Assembly: GCF_963678635.1 (NCBI RefSeq)
Contig: NC_087067.1
Location: 18,303,018-18,367,017 of the forward strand
DNA from: Symsagittifera roscoffensis
Lineage: Eukaryota > Xenacoelomorpha > Acoela > Convolutidae
Direction: 5' to 3'
DNA: 64,000 nucleotides
Shown here: in pieces, positions 40,781 to 50,894 of the stretch
How positions within the stretch are numbered: the first letter of the stretch is position 1
Layout of the letters: every line of letters begins with the position of its first letter
Made by a program: the position numbers and the translations under genes
The notes under the pieces: model-generated
Database searches by the model: none
Told to the model about the DNA's origin: nothing
The model's input: the letters and a program-made list of their open reading frames with translations, nothing else

Positions 40781-40935
40781 GTCAAATTTTACGCTTAAAT
40801 TTTTCTATTAATTTTCAATCCAGTGATTTTTTTTTTGTTCTGCATGTTCCAAAATCTTCTAGTCTTTTGAATTACCAATAGCCGCAATTAGTTTGGTTGG
40901 CTAGGGAGACTAAAATATCTTGAAATTTTTTTCTT

Positions 40936-41017
40936 TGACAGGAGTGGGATTTGAACCCACGCATACGAAGATACTGCGACCTGAACGCAGTGCCTTAGAC
41001 CACTCGGCAACCCTGGC
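40936..41017 (-). tRNA. tRNA-Leu(CAG), GCCAGGG acceptor subtype
   Basis: Acceptor GCCAGGG pairs with TCCTGTC apart from one C-T mismatch. The D, anticodon and T stems are complete. The variable arm reads TATCTTCGTATGC and the T loop TTCAAAT. Confidence 0.82.
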
Positions 41018-41174
41018 TTTAATGGCATCTTTCAAAAACTTTAAGTAATTTTCAGTCCAGAGATTAGTTTTGTTTATTTTGCTTGTTGCAAGCGTTGCTG
41101 GTCATCTGAACTGCCAAAACTTACTAATAATGTGGTTGGCTCTGGAGGCTCTAATCTCAGAAAATCTTTTTCTC

Positions 41175-41256
41175 TGACAGATGTGGGATTCGAACCCATT
41201 AATCTGAGGATATTGTTCCCTGAACGCAGCGGCTTAGACCACTCGAACATGCTGCT
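41175..41256 (-). pseudogene. Type 2 Leu-like tRNA pseudogene
   Basis: Carries the GGAACAATATC marker. Confidence 0.65.
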
Positions 41257-41410
41257 TTCAAATTTTACGCTTAAATTTTTCAATTAGTTTTCAATCCAGT
41301 GAATTTTTTTTGTTCTGCATGTTCTAAAATCTTCTAGTCTTTTGAATTGCCAATAGCCGCAATTAGTTTGGTTGGCTAGGGAGACTAAAATATCTTGAAA
41401 TTTTTTTCTT

Positions 41411-41492
41411 TGACAGGAGTGGGATTTGAACCCACGCATACGAAGATACTGCGACCTGAACGCAGTGCCTTAGACCACTCGGCAACCCTGGC
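41411..41492 (-). tRNA. tRNA-Leu(CAG), GCCAGGG acceptor subtype
   Basis: Same subtype as 40936. Confidence 0.82.
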
Positions 41493-41649
41493 TTTAATGG
41501 CATCTTTCAAAAACTTTAAGTAATTTTCAGTCCAGAGATTAGTTTTGTTTATTTTGCTTGTTGCAAGCGTTGCTGGTCATCTGAACAGCCAAAACTTACT
41601 AATAATGTGGTTGGCTCTGGAAGCTATAATCTCAGAAAAATTTTTTCTA

Positions 41650-41731
41650 TGACAGATGTGGGATTCGAACCCATTAATCTGACGATATTGCTCCCTGATC
41701 CCAGCGGCTTAGACCACTCGAACATGCTGCT
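41650..41731 (-). pseudogene. Type 2 Leu-like tRNA pseudogene
   Basis: Copy of 40699 with a change in the variable-arm loop. Confidence 0.63.
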
Positions 41732-41885
41732 GTCAAATTTTACGCTTAAATTTTTCTATTAATTTTCAATCCAGTGATTTTTTTTTGTTCTGCATGTTCC
41801 AAAATCTTCTAGTCTTTTGAATTGCCAATAGCCGCAATTAGTTTGGTTGGCTAGGGAGACTAAAATATCTTGAAATTTTTTTCTT

Positions 41886-41967
41886 TGACAGGAGTGGGAT
41901 TTGAACCCACGCATACGAAGATACTGCGACCTGAACGCAGTGCCTTAGACCACTCGGCAACCCTGGC
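41886..41967 (-). tRNA. tRNA-Leu(CAG), GCCAGGG acceptor subtype
   Basis: Same subtype as 40936. Confidence 0.82.
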
Positions 41968-42124
41968 TTTAATGGCATCTTTCAAAAACTTTAAGTAATT
42001 TTCAGTCCAGAGATTAGTTTTGTTTATTTTGCTTGTTGCAAGCGTTGCTGGTCATCTGAACTGCCAAAACTTACTAATAATGTGGTTGGCTCTGGAGGCT
42101 CTAATCTCAGAAAATCTTTTTCTC

Positions 42125-42206
42125 TGACAGATGTGGGATTCGAACCCATTAATCTGAGGATATTGTTCCCTGAACGCAGCGGCTTAGACCACTCGAACAT
42201 GCTGCT
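42125..42206 (-). pseudogene. Type 2 Leu-like tRNA pseudogene
   Basis: Copy of 41175. Confidence 0.65.
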
Positions 42207-42360
42207 TTCAAATTTTACGCTTAAATTTTTCAATTAGTTTTCAATCCAGTGAATTTTTTTTGTTCTGCATGTTCTAAAATCTTCTAGTCCTTTGAATTGC
42301 CAATAGCCGCAATTAGTCTGGTTGGCTAAGGAGACTAAAATATCTTGAAATTTTTTTCTT

Positions 42361-42489
42361 TGACAGGAGTGAGATTCGAACCACGCATCCGAGGATACTG
42401 CGACCTGAACCACTCGGCCATCCGAGGATACTGCGACCTGAACCACTCGGCCTGAACCACTCGGCCTTAGACCACTCGGCCATCCTGCC
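42361..42489 (-). pseudogene. tRNA-Leu(CAG) scrambled by internal duplications
   Basis: 129 nt. A block holding the variable-arm end, anticodon region and D arm is present twice, followed by two further partial D-arm copies (tgaaccactcggcc, ttagaccactcggcc). The normal anticodon stem is lost. Confidence 0.8.
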
Positions 42490-42647
42490 GTTAATGAAAT
42501 CTTTCAAAAACTTTAAGTAGTTTTCAGTCCAGAGATTAGTTTTGTTTATTTTGCTTTTTGCAAAAATTTTTGGGACTTTGAATTGCTAATACATGCAATC
42601 AGTGTGGTTCGCTAGGGGTTACTCCATTCTCAAAAAATCCCTTTCTT

Positions 42648-42729
42648 TGACAGGAGTGGGATTCGAACCCACGCATCCGAAGATACTGCGGCCTTAACGC
42701 AGCGCCTTAGACCACTCGGCCATCCTGCC
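42648..42729 (-). tRNA. tRNA-Leu(AAG)
   Basis: Exact consensus body with T6. Confidence 0.93.
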
Positions 42730-42886
42730 TATACGGCTCTTTCTTTAAAATTTCAACTACTTTTCAATCCAGAGATCATTTTTGTTTCTTCTGCATTTTG
42801 CAAGCGTTGCTGGTCATCTGAACTGCCAAAACTTACTATTAATGTGATTGTTTCTGGAGGCTATATTCGCAAAAAAAATTTTTCTC

Positions 42887-42968
42887 TGCTAGATGTGGGA
42901 TTCGAACCCATTAATCTGAGGATATTGCTCCCTGAACGCAGCGGCTTAGACCACTCGAACATGCTGCT
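42887..42968 (-). pseudogene. Type 2 Leu-like tRNA pseudogene
   Basis: 3' end CATCTAGCA. Confidence 0.63.
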
Positions 42969-43121
42969 TTCAAATTTTACGCTTAAATTTTCAATTATTT
43001 TTCAATCCAGTGAATTTTTTTTGTTCTGCATGTTCGAAAATCTTCTAGTCCTTTGAATTGCCAATAGCCGCAATTAGTGTGGTTGGCTAGGGAGACTAAA
43101 ATATCATTAATTTTTTTTCCT

Positions 43122-43203
43122 TGACAGGAGTGGGATTCGAACCCACGCATCCGAAGATACTGCGACCTGAACGCAGCGCCTTAGACCACTCGGCCATCCT
43201 GCC
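43122..43203 (-). tRNA. tRNA-Leu(CAG)
   Basis: Consensus body. Confidence 0.9.
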
Positions 43204-43361
43204 GTTAATGCAATCTTTCAAAAACTTTAAATAATTTTCAATCCAGAGATTAGTTTTGTTTACTCTGCTTGTTGCAAAAATTTTTGGGACTTTGAATTGC
43301 TAATACATGCAATCAGTGTGGTTCGCTAGGGGTTACTCCATTCTCAAAAAATCCCTTTCTT

Positions 43362-43443
43362 TGACAGGAGTGGGATTCGAACCCACGCATCCGAAGATAC
43401 TGCGGCCTTACCGCAGCGCCTTAGACCACTCGGCCATCCTGCC
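43362..43443 (-). tRNA. tRNA-Leu(AAG)
   Basis: Consensus except loop position 32 (GTAAGGC). Confidence 0.85.
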
Positions 43444-43600
43444 TATACGGCTGTTTCTTTAAAATTTCAACTAATTTTCAATCCAGAGATCATTTTTGTT
43501 TCTTCTGCATTTTGCAAGCGTTGCTGGTCATCTGAACTGCCAAAACTTACTATTAATGTGATTGTTTCTGGAGGCTATAATCGCAAAAAAAATTTTTCTC

Positions 43601-43682
43601 TGACAGATGTGGGATTCGAACCCATTAATCTGAGGATATTGCTCCCTGAACGCAGCGGCTTAGACCACTCGAACATGCTGCT
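43601..43682 (-). pseudogene. Type 2 Leu-like tRNA pseudogene
   Basis: Type 2 body, B box intact. Confidence 0.65.
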
Positions 43683-43834
43683 TTCAAATTTTACGCTTAA
43701 ATTTTCAATTAGTTTTCAATCCAGTGAATTTTTTTTGTTCTGCATGTTCGAAAATCTTCTAGTCCTTTGAATTGCCAATAGCCGCAATTAGTGTGGTTGG
43801 CTAGGGAGACTAAAATATCTTTAATTTTTTTCCT

Positions 43835-43916
43835 TGACAGGATTGGGATTCGAACCCACGCATCCGAAGATGCTGCGACCTGAACGCAGCGCCTTAGACC
43901 ACTCGGCCATCCTGCC
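43835..43916 (-). tRNA. tRNA-Leu(CAG)
   Basis: One T-stem mismatch (CCCAA) and a change before the variable arm (GCAGCATC). Confidence 0.8.
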
Positions 43917-44073
43917 GTTAATGCAATCTTTCAAAAACTTTAAATAATTTTCAATCCAGAGATTAGTTTTGTTTATTCTGCTTGTTGCAAAAATTTTGGG
44001 ACTTTGAATTGCTAATACATGCAATCAGTGTGGTTCGCTAGGGGTTACTCCATTCTCAAAAAATCCCTTTCTT

Positions 44074-44155
44074 TGACAGGAGTGGGATTCGAACCCACGC
44101 ATCCGAAGATACTGCGGCCTTAACGCAGCGCCTTAGACCACTCGACCATCCTGCC
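44074..44155 (-). tRNA. tRNA-Leu(AAG)
   Basis: Consensus with D arm GGTCGAGTGG. Confidence 0.87.
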
Positions 44156-44312
44156 TATAAGGCTCTTTCTTTAAAATTTCAACTACTTTTCAATCCAGAG
44201 ATCATTTTTGTTTCTTCTGCATTTTGCAAGTGTTGCTGGTCATCTGAACTGCCAAAACTTACTATTAATGTGATTGGCTCTGGAGGCTATAATCGCAGAA
44301 AAAATTTTTCTC

Positions 44313-44373
44313 TGACAGATGTGGGATTCGAAACCATTAATCTGAGGATATTGCTCCCTTTCAAATTGCTGCT
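44313..44373 (-). pseudogene. Type 2 pseudogene, D arm deleted
   Basis: 61 nt. The anticodon 5' strand and D arm are replaced by a short spacer-like sequence (ttcaaattgct). Confidence 0.65.
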
Positions 44374-44527
44374 TTCAAATTTTACGCTTAAATTTTTCAA
44401 TTAATTTTCAATCCAGTGAATTTTTTTTGTTCTGCATGTTCGAAAATCTTCTAGTCCTTTGAATTGCCAATAGCCGCAATTAGTGTGGTTGGCTAGGGAG
44501 ACTAAAATATCATTAAGTTTTTTTCTT

Positions 44528-44609
44528 TGACAGGAGTGGGATTCGAACCCACGCATCCGAAGATACTGCGACCTGAACGCAGCGCCTTAGACCACTCGGC
44601 CATCCTGCC
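44528..44609 (-). tRNA. tRNA-Leu(CAG)
   Basis: Consensus body. Confidence 0.9.
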
Positions 44610-44767
44610 GTTAATGCAATCTTTCAAAAACTTTAAATAATTTTCAATCCAGAGATTAGTTTTGTTTATTCTGCTTGTTGCAAATATTTTTGGGACTTTG
44701 AATTGCCAATACGTGCAATTAGTGTGGTTCGCTAGGGGTTACTCCATTCTCAAAAAATCCCTTTCTT

Positions 44768-44849
44768 TGACAGGAGTGGGATTCGAACCCACGCATCCGA
44801 AGATACTGCGGCCTTAACGCAGCGCCTTAGACCACTCGGCCATCCTGCC
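44768..44849 (-). tRNA. tRNA-Leu(AAG)
   Basis: Exact consensus body with T6. Confidence 0.93.
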
Positions 44850-45006
44850 TATAAGGCTCTTTCTTTAAAATTTCAACTACTTTTCAATCCAGAGATCATT
44901 TTTGTTTCTTCTGCTTTTTGCAAGCGTTGCTGGTCATCTGAACTGCCAAAACTTACTATTAATGTGATTGTTTCTGGAGGCTATAATCGCAGAAAAATTT
45001 TTTCTC

Positions 45007-45088
45007 TGACAGATGTGGGATTCGAACCCATTAATCTGAGGATATTGCTCCCTGAACGCAGCGGCTTAGACCACTCGAACATGCTGCT
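45007..45088 (-). pseudogene. Type 2 Leu-like tRNA pseudogene
   Basis: Type 2 body, B box intact. Confidence 0.65.
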
Positions 45089-45243
45089 TTCAAATTTTAC
45101 GCTTAAATTTTTCAATTAATTTTCAATCCAGTGAATTTTTTTTGTTCTGCATGTTCGAAAATCTTCTAGTCCTTTGAATTGCCAATAGCCGCAATTAGTG
45201 TGGTTGGCTAGGGAGACTAAAATATCATTAAGTTTTTTTTCCT

Positions 45244-45325
45244 TGACAGGAGTGGGATTCGAACCCACGCATCCGAAGATACTGCGACCTGAACGCAGCG
45301 CCTTAGACCACTCGGCCATCCTGCC
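45244..45325 (-). tRNA. tRNA-Leu(CAG)
   Basis: Consensus body. Confidence 0.9.
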
Positions 45326-45483
45326 GTTAATGCAATCTTTCAAAAACCTTAAATAATTTTCAATCCAGAGATTAGTTTTGTTTATTCTGCTTGTTGCAAA
45401 AATTTTTGGGACTTTGAATTGCTAATACATGCAATCAGTGTGGTTCGCTAGGGGTTACTCCATTCTCAAAAAATCCCTTTCTT

Positions 45484-45565
45484 TGACAGGAGTGGGATTC
45501 GAACCCACGCATCCGAAGATACTGCGGCCTTAACGCAGCGCCTTAGACCACTCGACCATCCTGCC
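45484..45565 (-). tRNA. tRNA-Leu(AAG)
   Basis: Consensus with GGTCGAGTGG, as at 44074. Confidence 0.87.
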
Positions 45566-45722
45566 TATAAGGCTCTTTCTTTAAAATTTCAACTACTTTT
45601 CAATCCAGAGATCATTTTTGTTTCTTCTGCATTTTGCAAGCGTTGCTGGTCATCTGAACTGCCGAAACTTACTATTAATGTGATTGTTTCTGGAGGCTAA
45701 AATCGCAGAAAAATTTTTTCTC

Positions 45723-45804
45723 TGACAGATGTGGGATTCGAACCCATTAATTTGAGGATATTGCACTCTGAACGCATCGGCTTAGAGCACTCGAACATGC
45801 TGCT
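45723..45804 (-). pseudogene. Type 2 Leu-like tRNA pseudogene
   Basis: Extra changes in the loop (TCAGAGT) and stem (ATGCG). Confidence 0.6.
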
Positions 45805-45957
45805 TTCAAACTTTACGCTTAAATTTTCAATTAATTTTCAATCCAGTGAATTTTTTTTGTACTGCATGTTCCAAAATCTTCTAGTCCTTTGAATTGCCAA
45901 TAGCCGCAATTAGTGTGGTTGGATAGGGAGACTAAAATATCATTAAGTTTTTTTCCT

Positions 45958-46039
45958 TGACAGGAGTGCGATTCGAACCCACGCATCCGAAGATACTGCG
46001 ACCTAAACGCAGCGCCTTAGACCACTCGGCCATCCTGCC
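45958..46039 (-). tRNA. tRNA-Leu(TAG)
   Basis: Loop TTTAGGT within CAG-type flanks, so the anticodon or the unit was exchanged. One T-stem mismatch (CGCAC). Confidence 0.8.
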
Positions 46040-46196
46040 TATAAGGCTCTTTCTTTAAAATTTCAACTTCTTTTCAATCCAGAGATCATTTTTGTTTCTT
46101 CTGCATTTTGCAAGCGTTGCTGGTCATCTGAACTGCCAAAACTTACTATTAATGTGATTGTTTCTGGAGGCTATAATCGCAGAAAAATTTTTTCTC

Positions 46197-46278
46197 TGAC
46201 AGATGTGGGATTCGAACCCATTAATCTGAGGATATTGCTCCCTGAACGCAGCGGCTCAGACCACTCGAACATGCTGCT
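46197..46278 (-). pseudogene. Type 2 Leu-like tRNA pseudogene
   Basis: D loop GGTCTGAGCC. Confidence 0.63.
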
Positions 46279-46432
46279 TTCAAATTTTACGCTTTAGTTT
46301 TTCAATTAATTTTCAATCCAGTGAATTTTTTTTGTACTGCATGTTCCAAAATCTTCTAGTCCTTTGAATTGCCAATAGCCGCAATTAGTCTGGTTGGCTA
46401 GGGAGACTAAAATATCTTGAGATTTTTTTCTT

Positions 46433-46514
46433 TGACAGAAGTGGGATTCGAACCCACGCATCAGAAGATACTGCGACCTGAACGCAGCGCCTTAGACCAC
46501 TCGGCCATCCTGCC
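46433..46514 (-). tRNA. tRNA-Leu(CAG)
   Basis: All stems pair; one acceptor pair is G-T (TTCTGTC). Confidence 0.87.
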
Positions 46515-46649
46515 GTTATTCGAATCTTTCAAAAACTTTAAGTAATTTTCAATCCAGAGATTAGTTTTGTTTATTCAGCTTGTTGCGAAAATTTTTGGGA
46601 CTTTGAATTGCTAATACATGCTAATCCATTCTCAAAAAATCTCTTTCTT

Positions 46650-46731
46650 TGACAGGAGTGGGATTCGAACCCACGCATCCGAAGATACTGCGGCCTTAAC
46701 GCAGCGCCTTAGACCACTCGGCCATCCTGCC
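46650..46731 (-). tRNA. tRNA-Leu(AAG)
   Basis: Exact consensus body with T6. Confidence 0.93.
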
Positions 46732-46888
46732 TATAAGGCTCTTTCTTTAAAATTTCAACTACTTTTCAACCCGGAGATCATTTTTGTTTCTTCTGCATTT
46801 TGCAAGCGTTGCTGGTCATCTGAACTGCCAAAACTTACTATTAATGTGATTGGCTCTGGAAGCTATAATCTCAGAAAAAATTTTTCTA

Positions 46889-46970
46889 TGACAGATGTGG
46901 GATTCGAACCCATTAATCTGAGGATATTGCTCCCTGAACCCAGCGGCTTAGACCACTCGAACATGCTGCT
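46889..46970 (-). pseudogene. Type 2 Leu-like tRNA pseudogene
   Basis: Anticodon 5' strand CTGGG; 3' end CATAG-type spacer. Confidence 0.63.
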
Positions 46971-47125
46971 GTCATATTTTACGCTTAAATTTTTCTATTA
47001 ATTTTCAATCCAGTGATTTTTTTTTTGTTCTGCATGTTCCAAAATCTTCTAGTCTTTTGAATTGCCAATAGCCGCAATTAGTTTGGTTGGCTAGGGAGAC
47101 TAAAATATCTTGAAATTTTTTTCTT

Positions 47126-47207
47126 TGACAGGAGTGGGATTTGAACCCACGCATACGAAGATACTGCGACCTGAACGCAGTGCCTTAGACCACTCGGCAA
47201 CCCTGGG
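47126..47207 (-). tRNA. tRNA-Leu(CAG), CCCAGGG acceptor subtype
   Basis: As at 40936, but the first base is C, leaving two acceptor mismatches. Confidence 0.7.
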
Positions 47208-47380
47208 TTTAATGGCATCTTTCAAAAACTTTAAGTAATTTTCAGTCCAGAGATTAGTTTTGTTTATTTTGCTTGTTGCAAGCGTTGCTGGTCATCTGAA
47301 CTGCCAAAACTTACTAATAATGGAGGCCGCAATTAGTCTGGTTGGCTAAGGAGACTAAAATATCTTAAAATTTTTTTCTT

Positions 47381-47462
47381 TGACAGGAGTGAGATTCGAA
47401 CCCACGCATCCGAGGATACTGCGACCTGAACGCAGCGCCTTAGACCACTCAGCCATCCTGCA
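47381..47462 (-). tRNA. tRNA-Leu(CAG)
   Basis: First acceptor pair T-C and one T-stem change (CTCAC); D arm GGCTGAGTGG. Confidence 0.75.
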
Positions 47463-47630
47463 GTTTCTGCAATCTTTCAAAAACTTTAAGTAATTTTCAG
47501 TCCAGAGATTAGTTTTGTTTATTTTGCTTTTTGCAAAAATTTTTGGGACTTAGAATTGCTAATACTTGCAATCAGTGTGGTTGGCTAGGGGGACTCAATT
47601 CTCAAAAAAAACCCTTTCATTGACAGGAGC

Positions 47631-47668
47631 GGGTTTAGAACGCACGAATCCAAAAATGCTCTAATTTT
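47631..47668 (-). pseudogene. T-arm-only tRNA remnant
   Basis: Same form as at 4167. Confidence 0.55.
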
Positions 47669-47811
47669 TTCAAATAATTTTCAATGCGGAGATTTTTTGT
47701 TTATTCTTTAAATTACAGAATCTTTTATTCCTTTGAATTTGCAATAGTTGCAACTAGTGTGGTTGATTAGGGAAACTAAAATATCTTGAGATTTATTTCT
47801 TTGACAGAAGT

Positions 47812-47893
47812 GGGATTCGAACCCACGCATCCGAAGATACTGCGACCTGAACGCAGCGCCTTAGACCACTCGGCCATCCTGCCGTTATTCGAA
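47812..47893 (-). tRNA. tRNA-Leu(CAG)
   Basis: As at 46433. Confidence 0.87.
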
Positions 47894-48018
47894 TCTTTCA
47901 AAAACTTTAAGTAATTTTCAATCCAGAGATTAGTTTTGTTTATTCAGCTTGTTGCGAAAATTTTTGGGACTTTGAATTGCTAATACATGCTAATCCATTC
48001 TCAAAAAATCTCATTCTT

Positions 48019-48100
48019 TGACAGGAGTGGGATTCGAACCCACGCATCCGAAGATACTGCGGCCTTAACGCAGCGCCTTAGACCACTCGGCCATCCTGCC
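48019..48100 (-). tRNA. tRNA-Leu(AAG)
   Basis: Exact consensus body with T6. Confidence 0.93.
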
Positions 48101-48257
48101 TATAAGGCTCTTTCTTTAAATTTTCAACTACTTTTCAACCCGGAGATCATTTTTGTTTCTTCTGCATTTTGCAAGCGTTGCTGGTCATCTGAACTGCCAA
48201 AACTTACTATTAATGTGATTGTTTCTGGAGGCTATAATCGCAGAAAAATTTTTTCTC

Positions 48258-48339
48258 TGACAGATGTGGGATTCGAACCCATTAATCTGAGGATATTGCT
48301 CCCTGAACGCAGCGGCTCAGACCACTCGAACATGCTGCT
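48258..48339 (-). pseudogene. Type 2 Leu-like tRNA pseudogene
   Basis: Copy of 46197 type. Confidence 0.63.
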
Positions 48340-48493
48340 TTCAAATTTTACGCTTTAGTTTTTCAATTAATTTTCAATCCAGTGAATTTTTTTTGTACTG
48401 CATGTTCCAAAATCTTCTAGTCCTTTGAATTGCCAATAGCCGCAATTAGTCTGGTTGGCTAGGGAGACTAAAATATCTTGAGATTTTTTTCTT

Positions 48494-48575
48494 TGACAGA
48501 AGTGGGATTCGAACCCACGCATCCGAAGATACTGCGACCTGAACGCAGCGCCTTAGACCACTCGGCCATCCTGCC
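48494..48575 (-). tRNA. tRNA-Leu(CAG)
   Basis: As at 46433. Confidence 0.87.
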
Positions 48576-48710
48576 GTTATTCGAATCTTTCAAAAACTTT
48601 AAGTAATTTTCAATCCAGAGATTAGTTTTGTTTATTCAGCTTGTTGCGAAAATTTTTGGGACTTTGAATTGCTAATACATGCTAATCCATTCTCAAAAAA
48701 TCTCTTTCTT

Positions 48711-48792
48711 TGACAGGAGTGGGATTCGAACCCACGCATCCGAAGATACTGCGGCCTTAACGCAGCGCCTTAGACCACTCGGCCATCCTGCC
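48711..48792 (-). tRNA. tRNA-Leu(AAG)
   Basis: Exact consensus body with T6. Confidence 0.93.
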
Positions 48793-48949
48793 TATAAGGC
48801 TATTTCTTTAAAATTTCAACTACTTTTCAACCCGGAGATCATTTTTGTTTCTTCTGCATTTTGCAAGCGTTGCTGGTCATCTGAACTGCCAAAACTTACT
48901 ATTAATGTGATTGGCTCTGGAAGCTATAATCTCAGAAAAAATTTTTCTA

Positions 48950-49031
48950 TGACAGATGTGGGATTCGAACCCATTAATCTGAGGATATTGCTCCCTGAAC
49001 CCAGCGGCTTAGACCACTCGAACATGCTGCT
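48950..49031 (-). pseudogene. Type 2 Leu-like tRNA pseudogene
   Basis: Copy of 46889. Confidence 0.63.
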
Positions 49032-49185
49032 GTCATATTTTACGCGTAAATTTTTCTATTAATTTTCAATCCAGTGATTTTTTTTTGTTCTGCATGTTCC
49101 AAAATCTTCTAGTCTTTTGAATTGCCAATAGCCGCAATTAGTTTGGTTGGCTAGGGAGACTAAAATATCTTGAAATTTTTTTCTT

Positions 49186-49267
49186 TGACAGGAGTGGGAT
49201 TTGAACCCACGCATACGAAGATACTGCGACCTGAACGCAGTGCCTTAGACCACTCGGCAACCCTGGG
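49186..49267 (-). tRNA. tRNA-Leu(CAG), CCCAGGG acceptor subtype
   Basis: Copy of 47126. Confidence 0.7.
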
Positions 49268-49440
49268 TTTAATGGCATCTTTCAAAAACTTTAAGTAATT
49301 TTCAGTCCAGAGATTAGTTTTGTTTATTTTGCTTGTTGCAAGCGTTGCTGGTCATCTGAACTGCCAAAACTTACTAATAATGGAGGCCGCAATTAGTCTG
49401 GTTGGCTAAGGAGACTAAAATATCTTAAAATTTTTTTCTT

Positions 49441-49522
49441 TGACAGGAGTGAGATTCGAACCCACGCATCCGAGGATACTGCGACCTGAACGCAGCGCCT
49501 TAGACCACTCAGCCATCCTGCA
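49441..49522 (-). tRNA. tRNA-Leu(CAG)
   Basis: Copy of 47381. Confidence 0.75.
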
Positions 49523-49680
49523 GTTTCTGCAATCTTTCAAAAACTTTAAGTAATTTTCAGTCCAGAGATTAGTTTTGTTTATTTTGCTTTTTGCAAAAAT
49601 TTTTGGGACTTAGAATTGCTAATACTTGCAATCAGTGTGGTTGGCTAGGGGGACTCAACCCTCATAAAAAACCCTTTCAT

Positions 49681-49718
49681 TGACAGGAGCGGGCTTAGAA
49701 CCCACGAATCCAAAAATG
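49681..49718 (-). pseudogene. T-arm-only tRNA remnant
   Basis: Same form as at 4167. Confidence 0.55.
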
Positions 49719-49861
49719 CTCTAATTTTTTTGATTAATTTTCAATCCGGAGATTTTTTGTTTATTCTTTAAATTACAAAACCTTTTATTCCTTTGATTTT
49801 GCAATAGTTGCAACTAGTGTGGTTGATTAGGGAAACAAAAATATCATAAAAGTTTTGTCTT

Positions 49862-49943
49862 TGACAGGAGTGGGATTCAAACCCACGCATCCGAAGATAC
49901 TGCGGCCTAAACGCAGCGCCTTAGACCACTCGGCCATCCTGCC
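49862..49943 (-). tRNA. tRNA-Leu(TAG)
   Basis: All stems pair; B box GGTTTGAATCC has C56 changed to T. Confidence 0.82.
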
Positions 49944-50100
49944 TATAAGGCTCTTTCTTTAAAATTTCAACTAGTTTTCAATCCAGAGATCATTTTTGTT
50001 TCTTCTGCATTTTGCAAGCGTTGTTGGTCATCTGAACTGCCAAAACTTACTATTCATGTGATTGGCTCTGGAGGCTATAATCTCAGAAAATCTGTTTCTC

Positions 50101-50182
50101 TGACAGATGTGGGATTCAAACCCATTAATCTGAAGATATTGCTCCCTGAACGCAGCGGCTTAGACCACTCGAACATGCTGCT
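50101..50182 (-). pseudogene. Type 2 Leu-like tRNA pseudogene
   Basis: B box GGTTTGAATCC. Confidence 0.63.
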
Positions 50183-50334
50183 TTCAAATTTTACGCTTAA
50201 ATTTTTCAATTAATTTTCAATCCAGTGAATGTTTTTTTGTTCTGCATGTTCACAAATCTTTTAGTCCTTTGAATTGCCAATAGTCGCCATTAGTGTGGTT
50301 GGCTAGGGAGACTAAAATATCAGCAATTTTTTTT

Positions 50335-50416
50335 TGACAGGAGTGGGATTCGAAACTACGCAACCGAAGATACTGCCACCTGAATGCAACGCCTTAGACC
50401 ACTCGGCCATCCTGCC
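50335..50416 (-). pseudogene. tRNA-Leu(CAG), decayed
   Basis: Anticodon stem TTGCA opposite GGCAG, T stem GTAGT, 5' end GGCAGGA kept. Confidence 0.5.
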
Positions 50417-50573
50417 CATTCTGCAATCTTTCAAAAACTTTAAGTAGTTTGCAATCCAGAGATTAGTTTTGTTTAATCTGCTTGTTGCAAAAATTTTGGG
50501 ACTTTGAATTGCCAATACATGCAATCAGTGTGGTTCGCTAGGGGTTACTCCATTCTCAAAAAATCACTTTTTT

Positions 50574-50655
50574 GGACAGGAGTGGGATTCGAACCCACGG
50601 ATCCGAAGATACTGCGGCCTAAACGCAGCGCCTTAGACCACTCGGCCATCCTGCC
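50574..50655 (-). tRNA. tRNA-Leu(TAG) with C73
   Basis: Stems are consensus with loop TTTAGGC, but the discriminator is C rather than A. The variable arm ends GGATCC. T6 follows. Confidence 0.77.
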
Positions 50656-50812
50656 GTTAATTGAATCTTTCAAAAACTTTAAGTAGTTTGCAATCCAGAG
50701 ATTAGTTTTGTTTATTCTGCATTTTGCAAGCGTTGCTGGTCATCTGAACTGCCAAAACTTACTATTCATGTGATTGGCTCTGGAGGCTATAATCTCAGAA
50801 AATCTTTTTATC

Positions 50813-50894
50813 TGAGAGATGTGCGATTCGAACCCATTAATCTGAGGATATTGCTCCCTGAACCCAGCGGCTTAGACCACTCGAACATGCTGCT
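50813..50894 (-). pseudogene. Type 2 Leu-like tRNA pseudogene
   Basis: 3' end CACATCTCTC. Confidence 0.6.

Larger units (their letters stand above)
40699..42350 (-). repeat. Tandem duplication, period 950 bp, without AAG units
   Basis: Units at 40699, 40936 and 41175 recur at 41650, 41886 and 42125. After each CAG gene the spacer jumps straight to a type 2 upstream spacer (ttgttgcaagcg), so AAG genes are absent here. Confidence 0.83.
46433..49780 (-). repeat. Duplicated block, period 2061 bp
   Basis: Units at 46433, 46650, 46889, 47126, 47381 and 47631 recur at 48494, 48711, 48950, 49186, 49441 and 49681, offset by 2050-2061. Confidence 0.83.
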
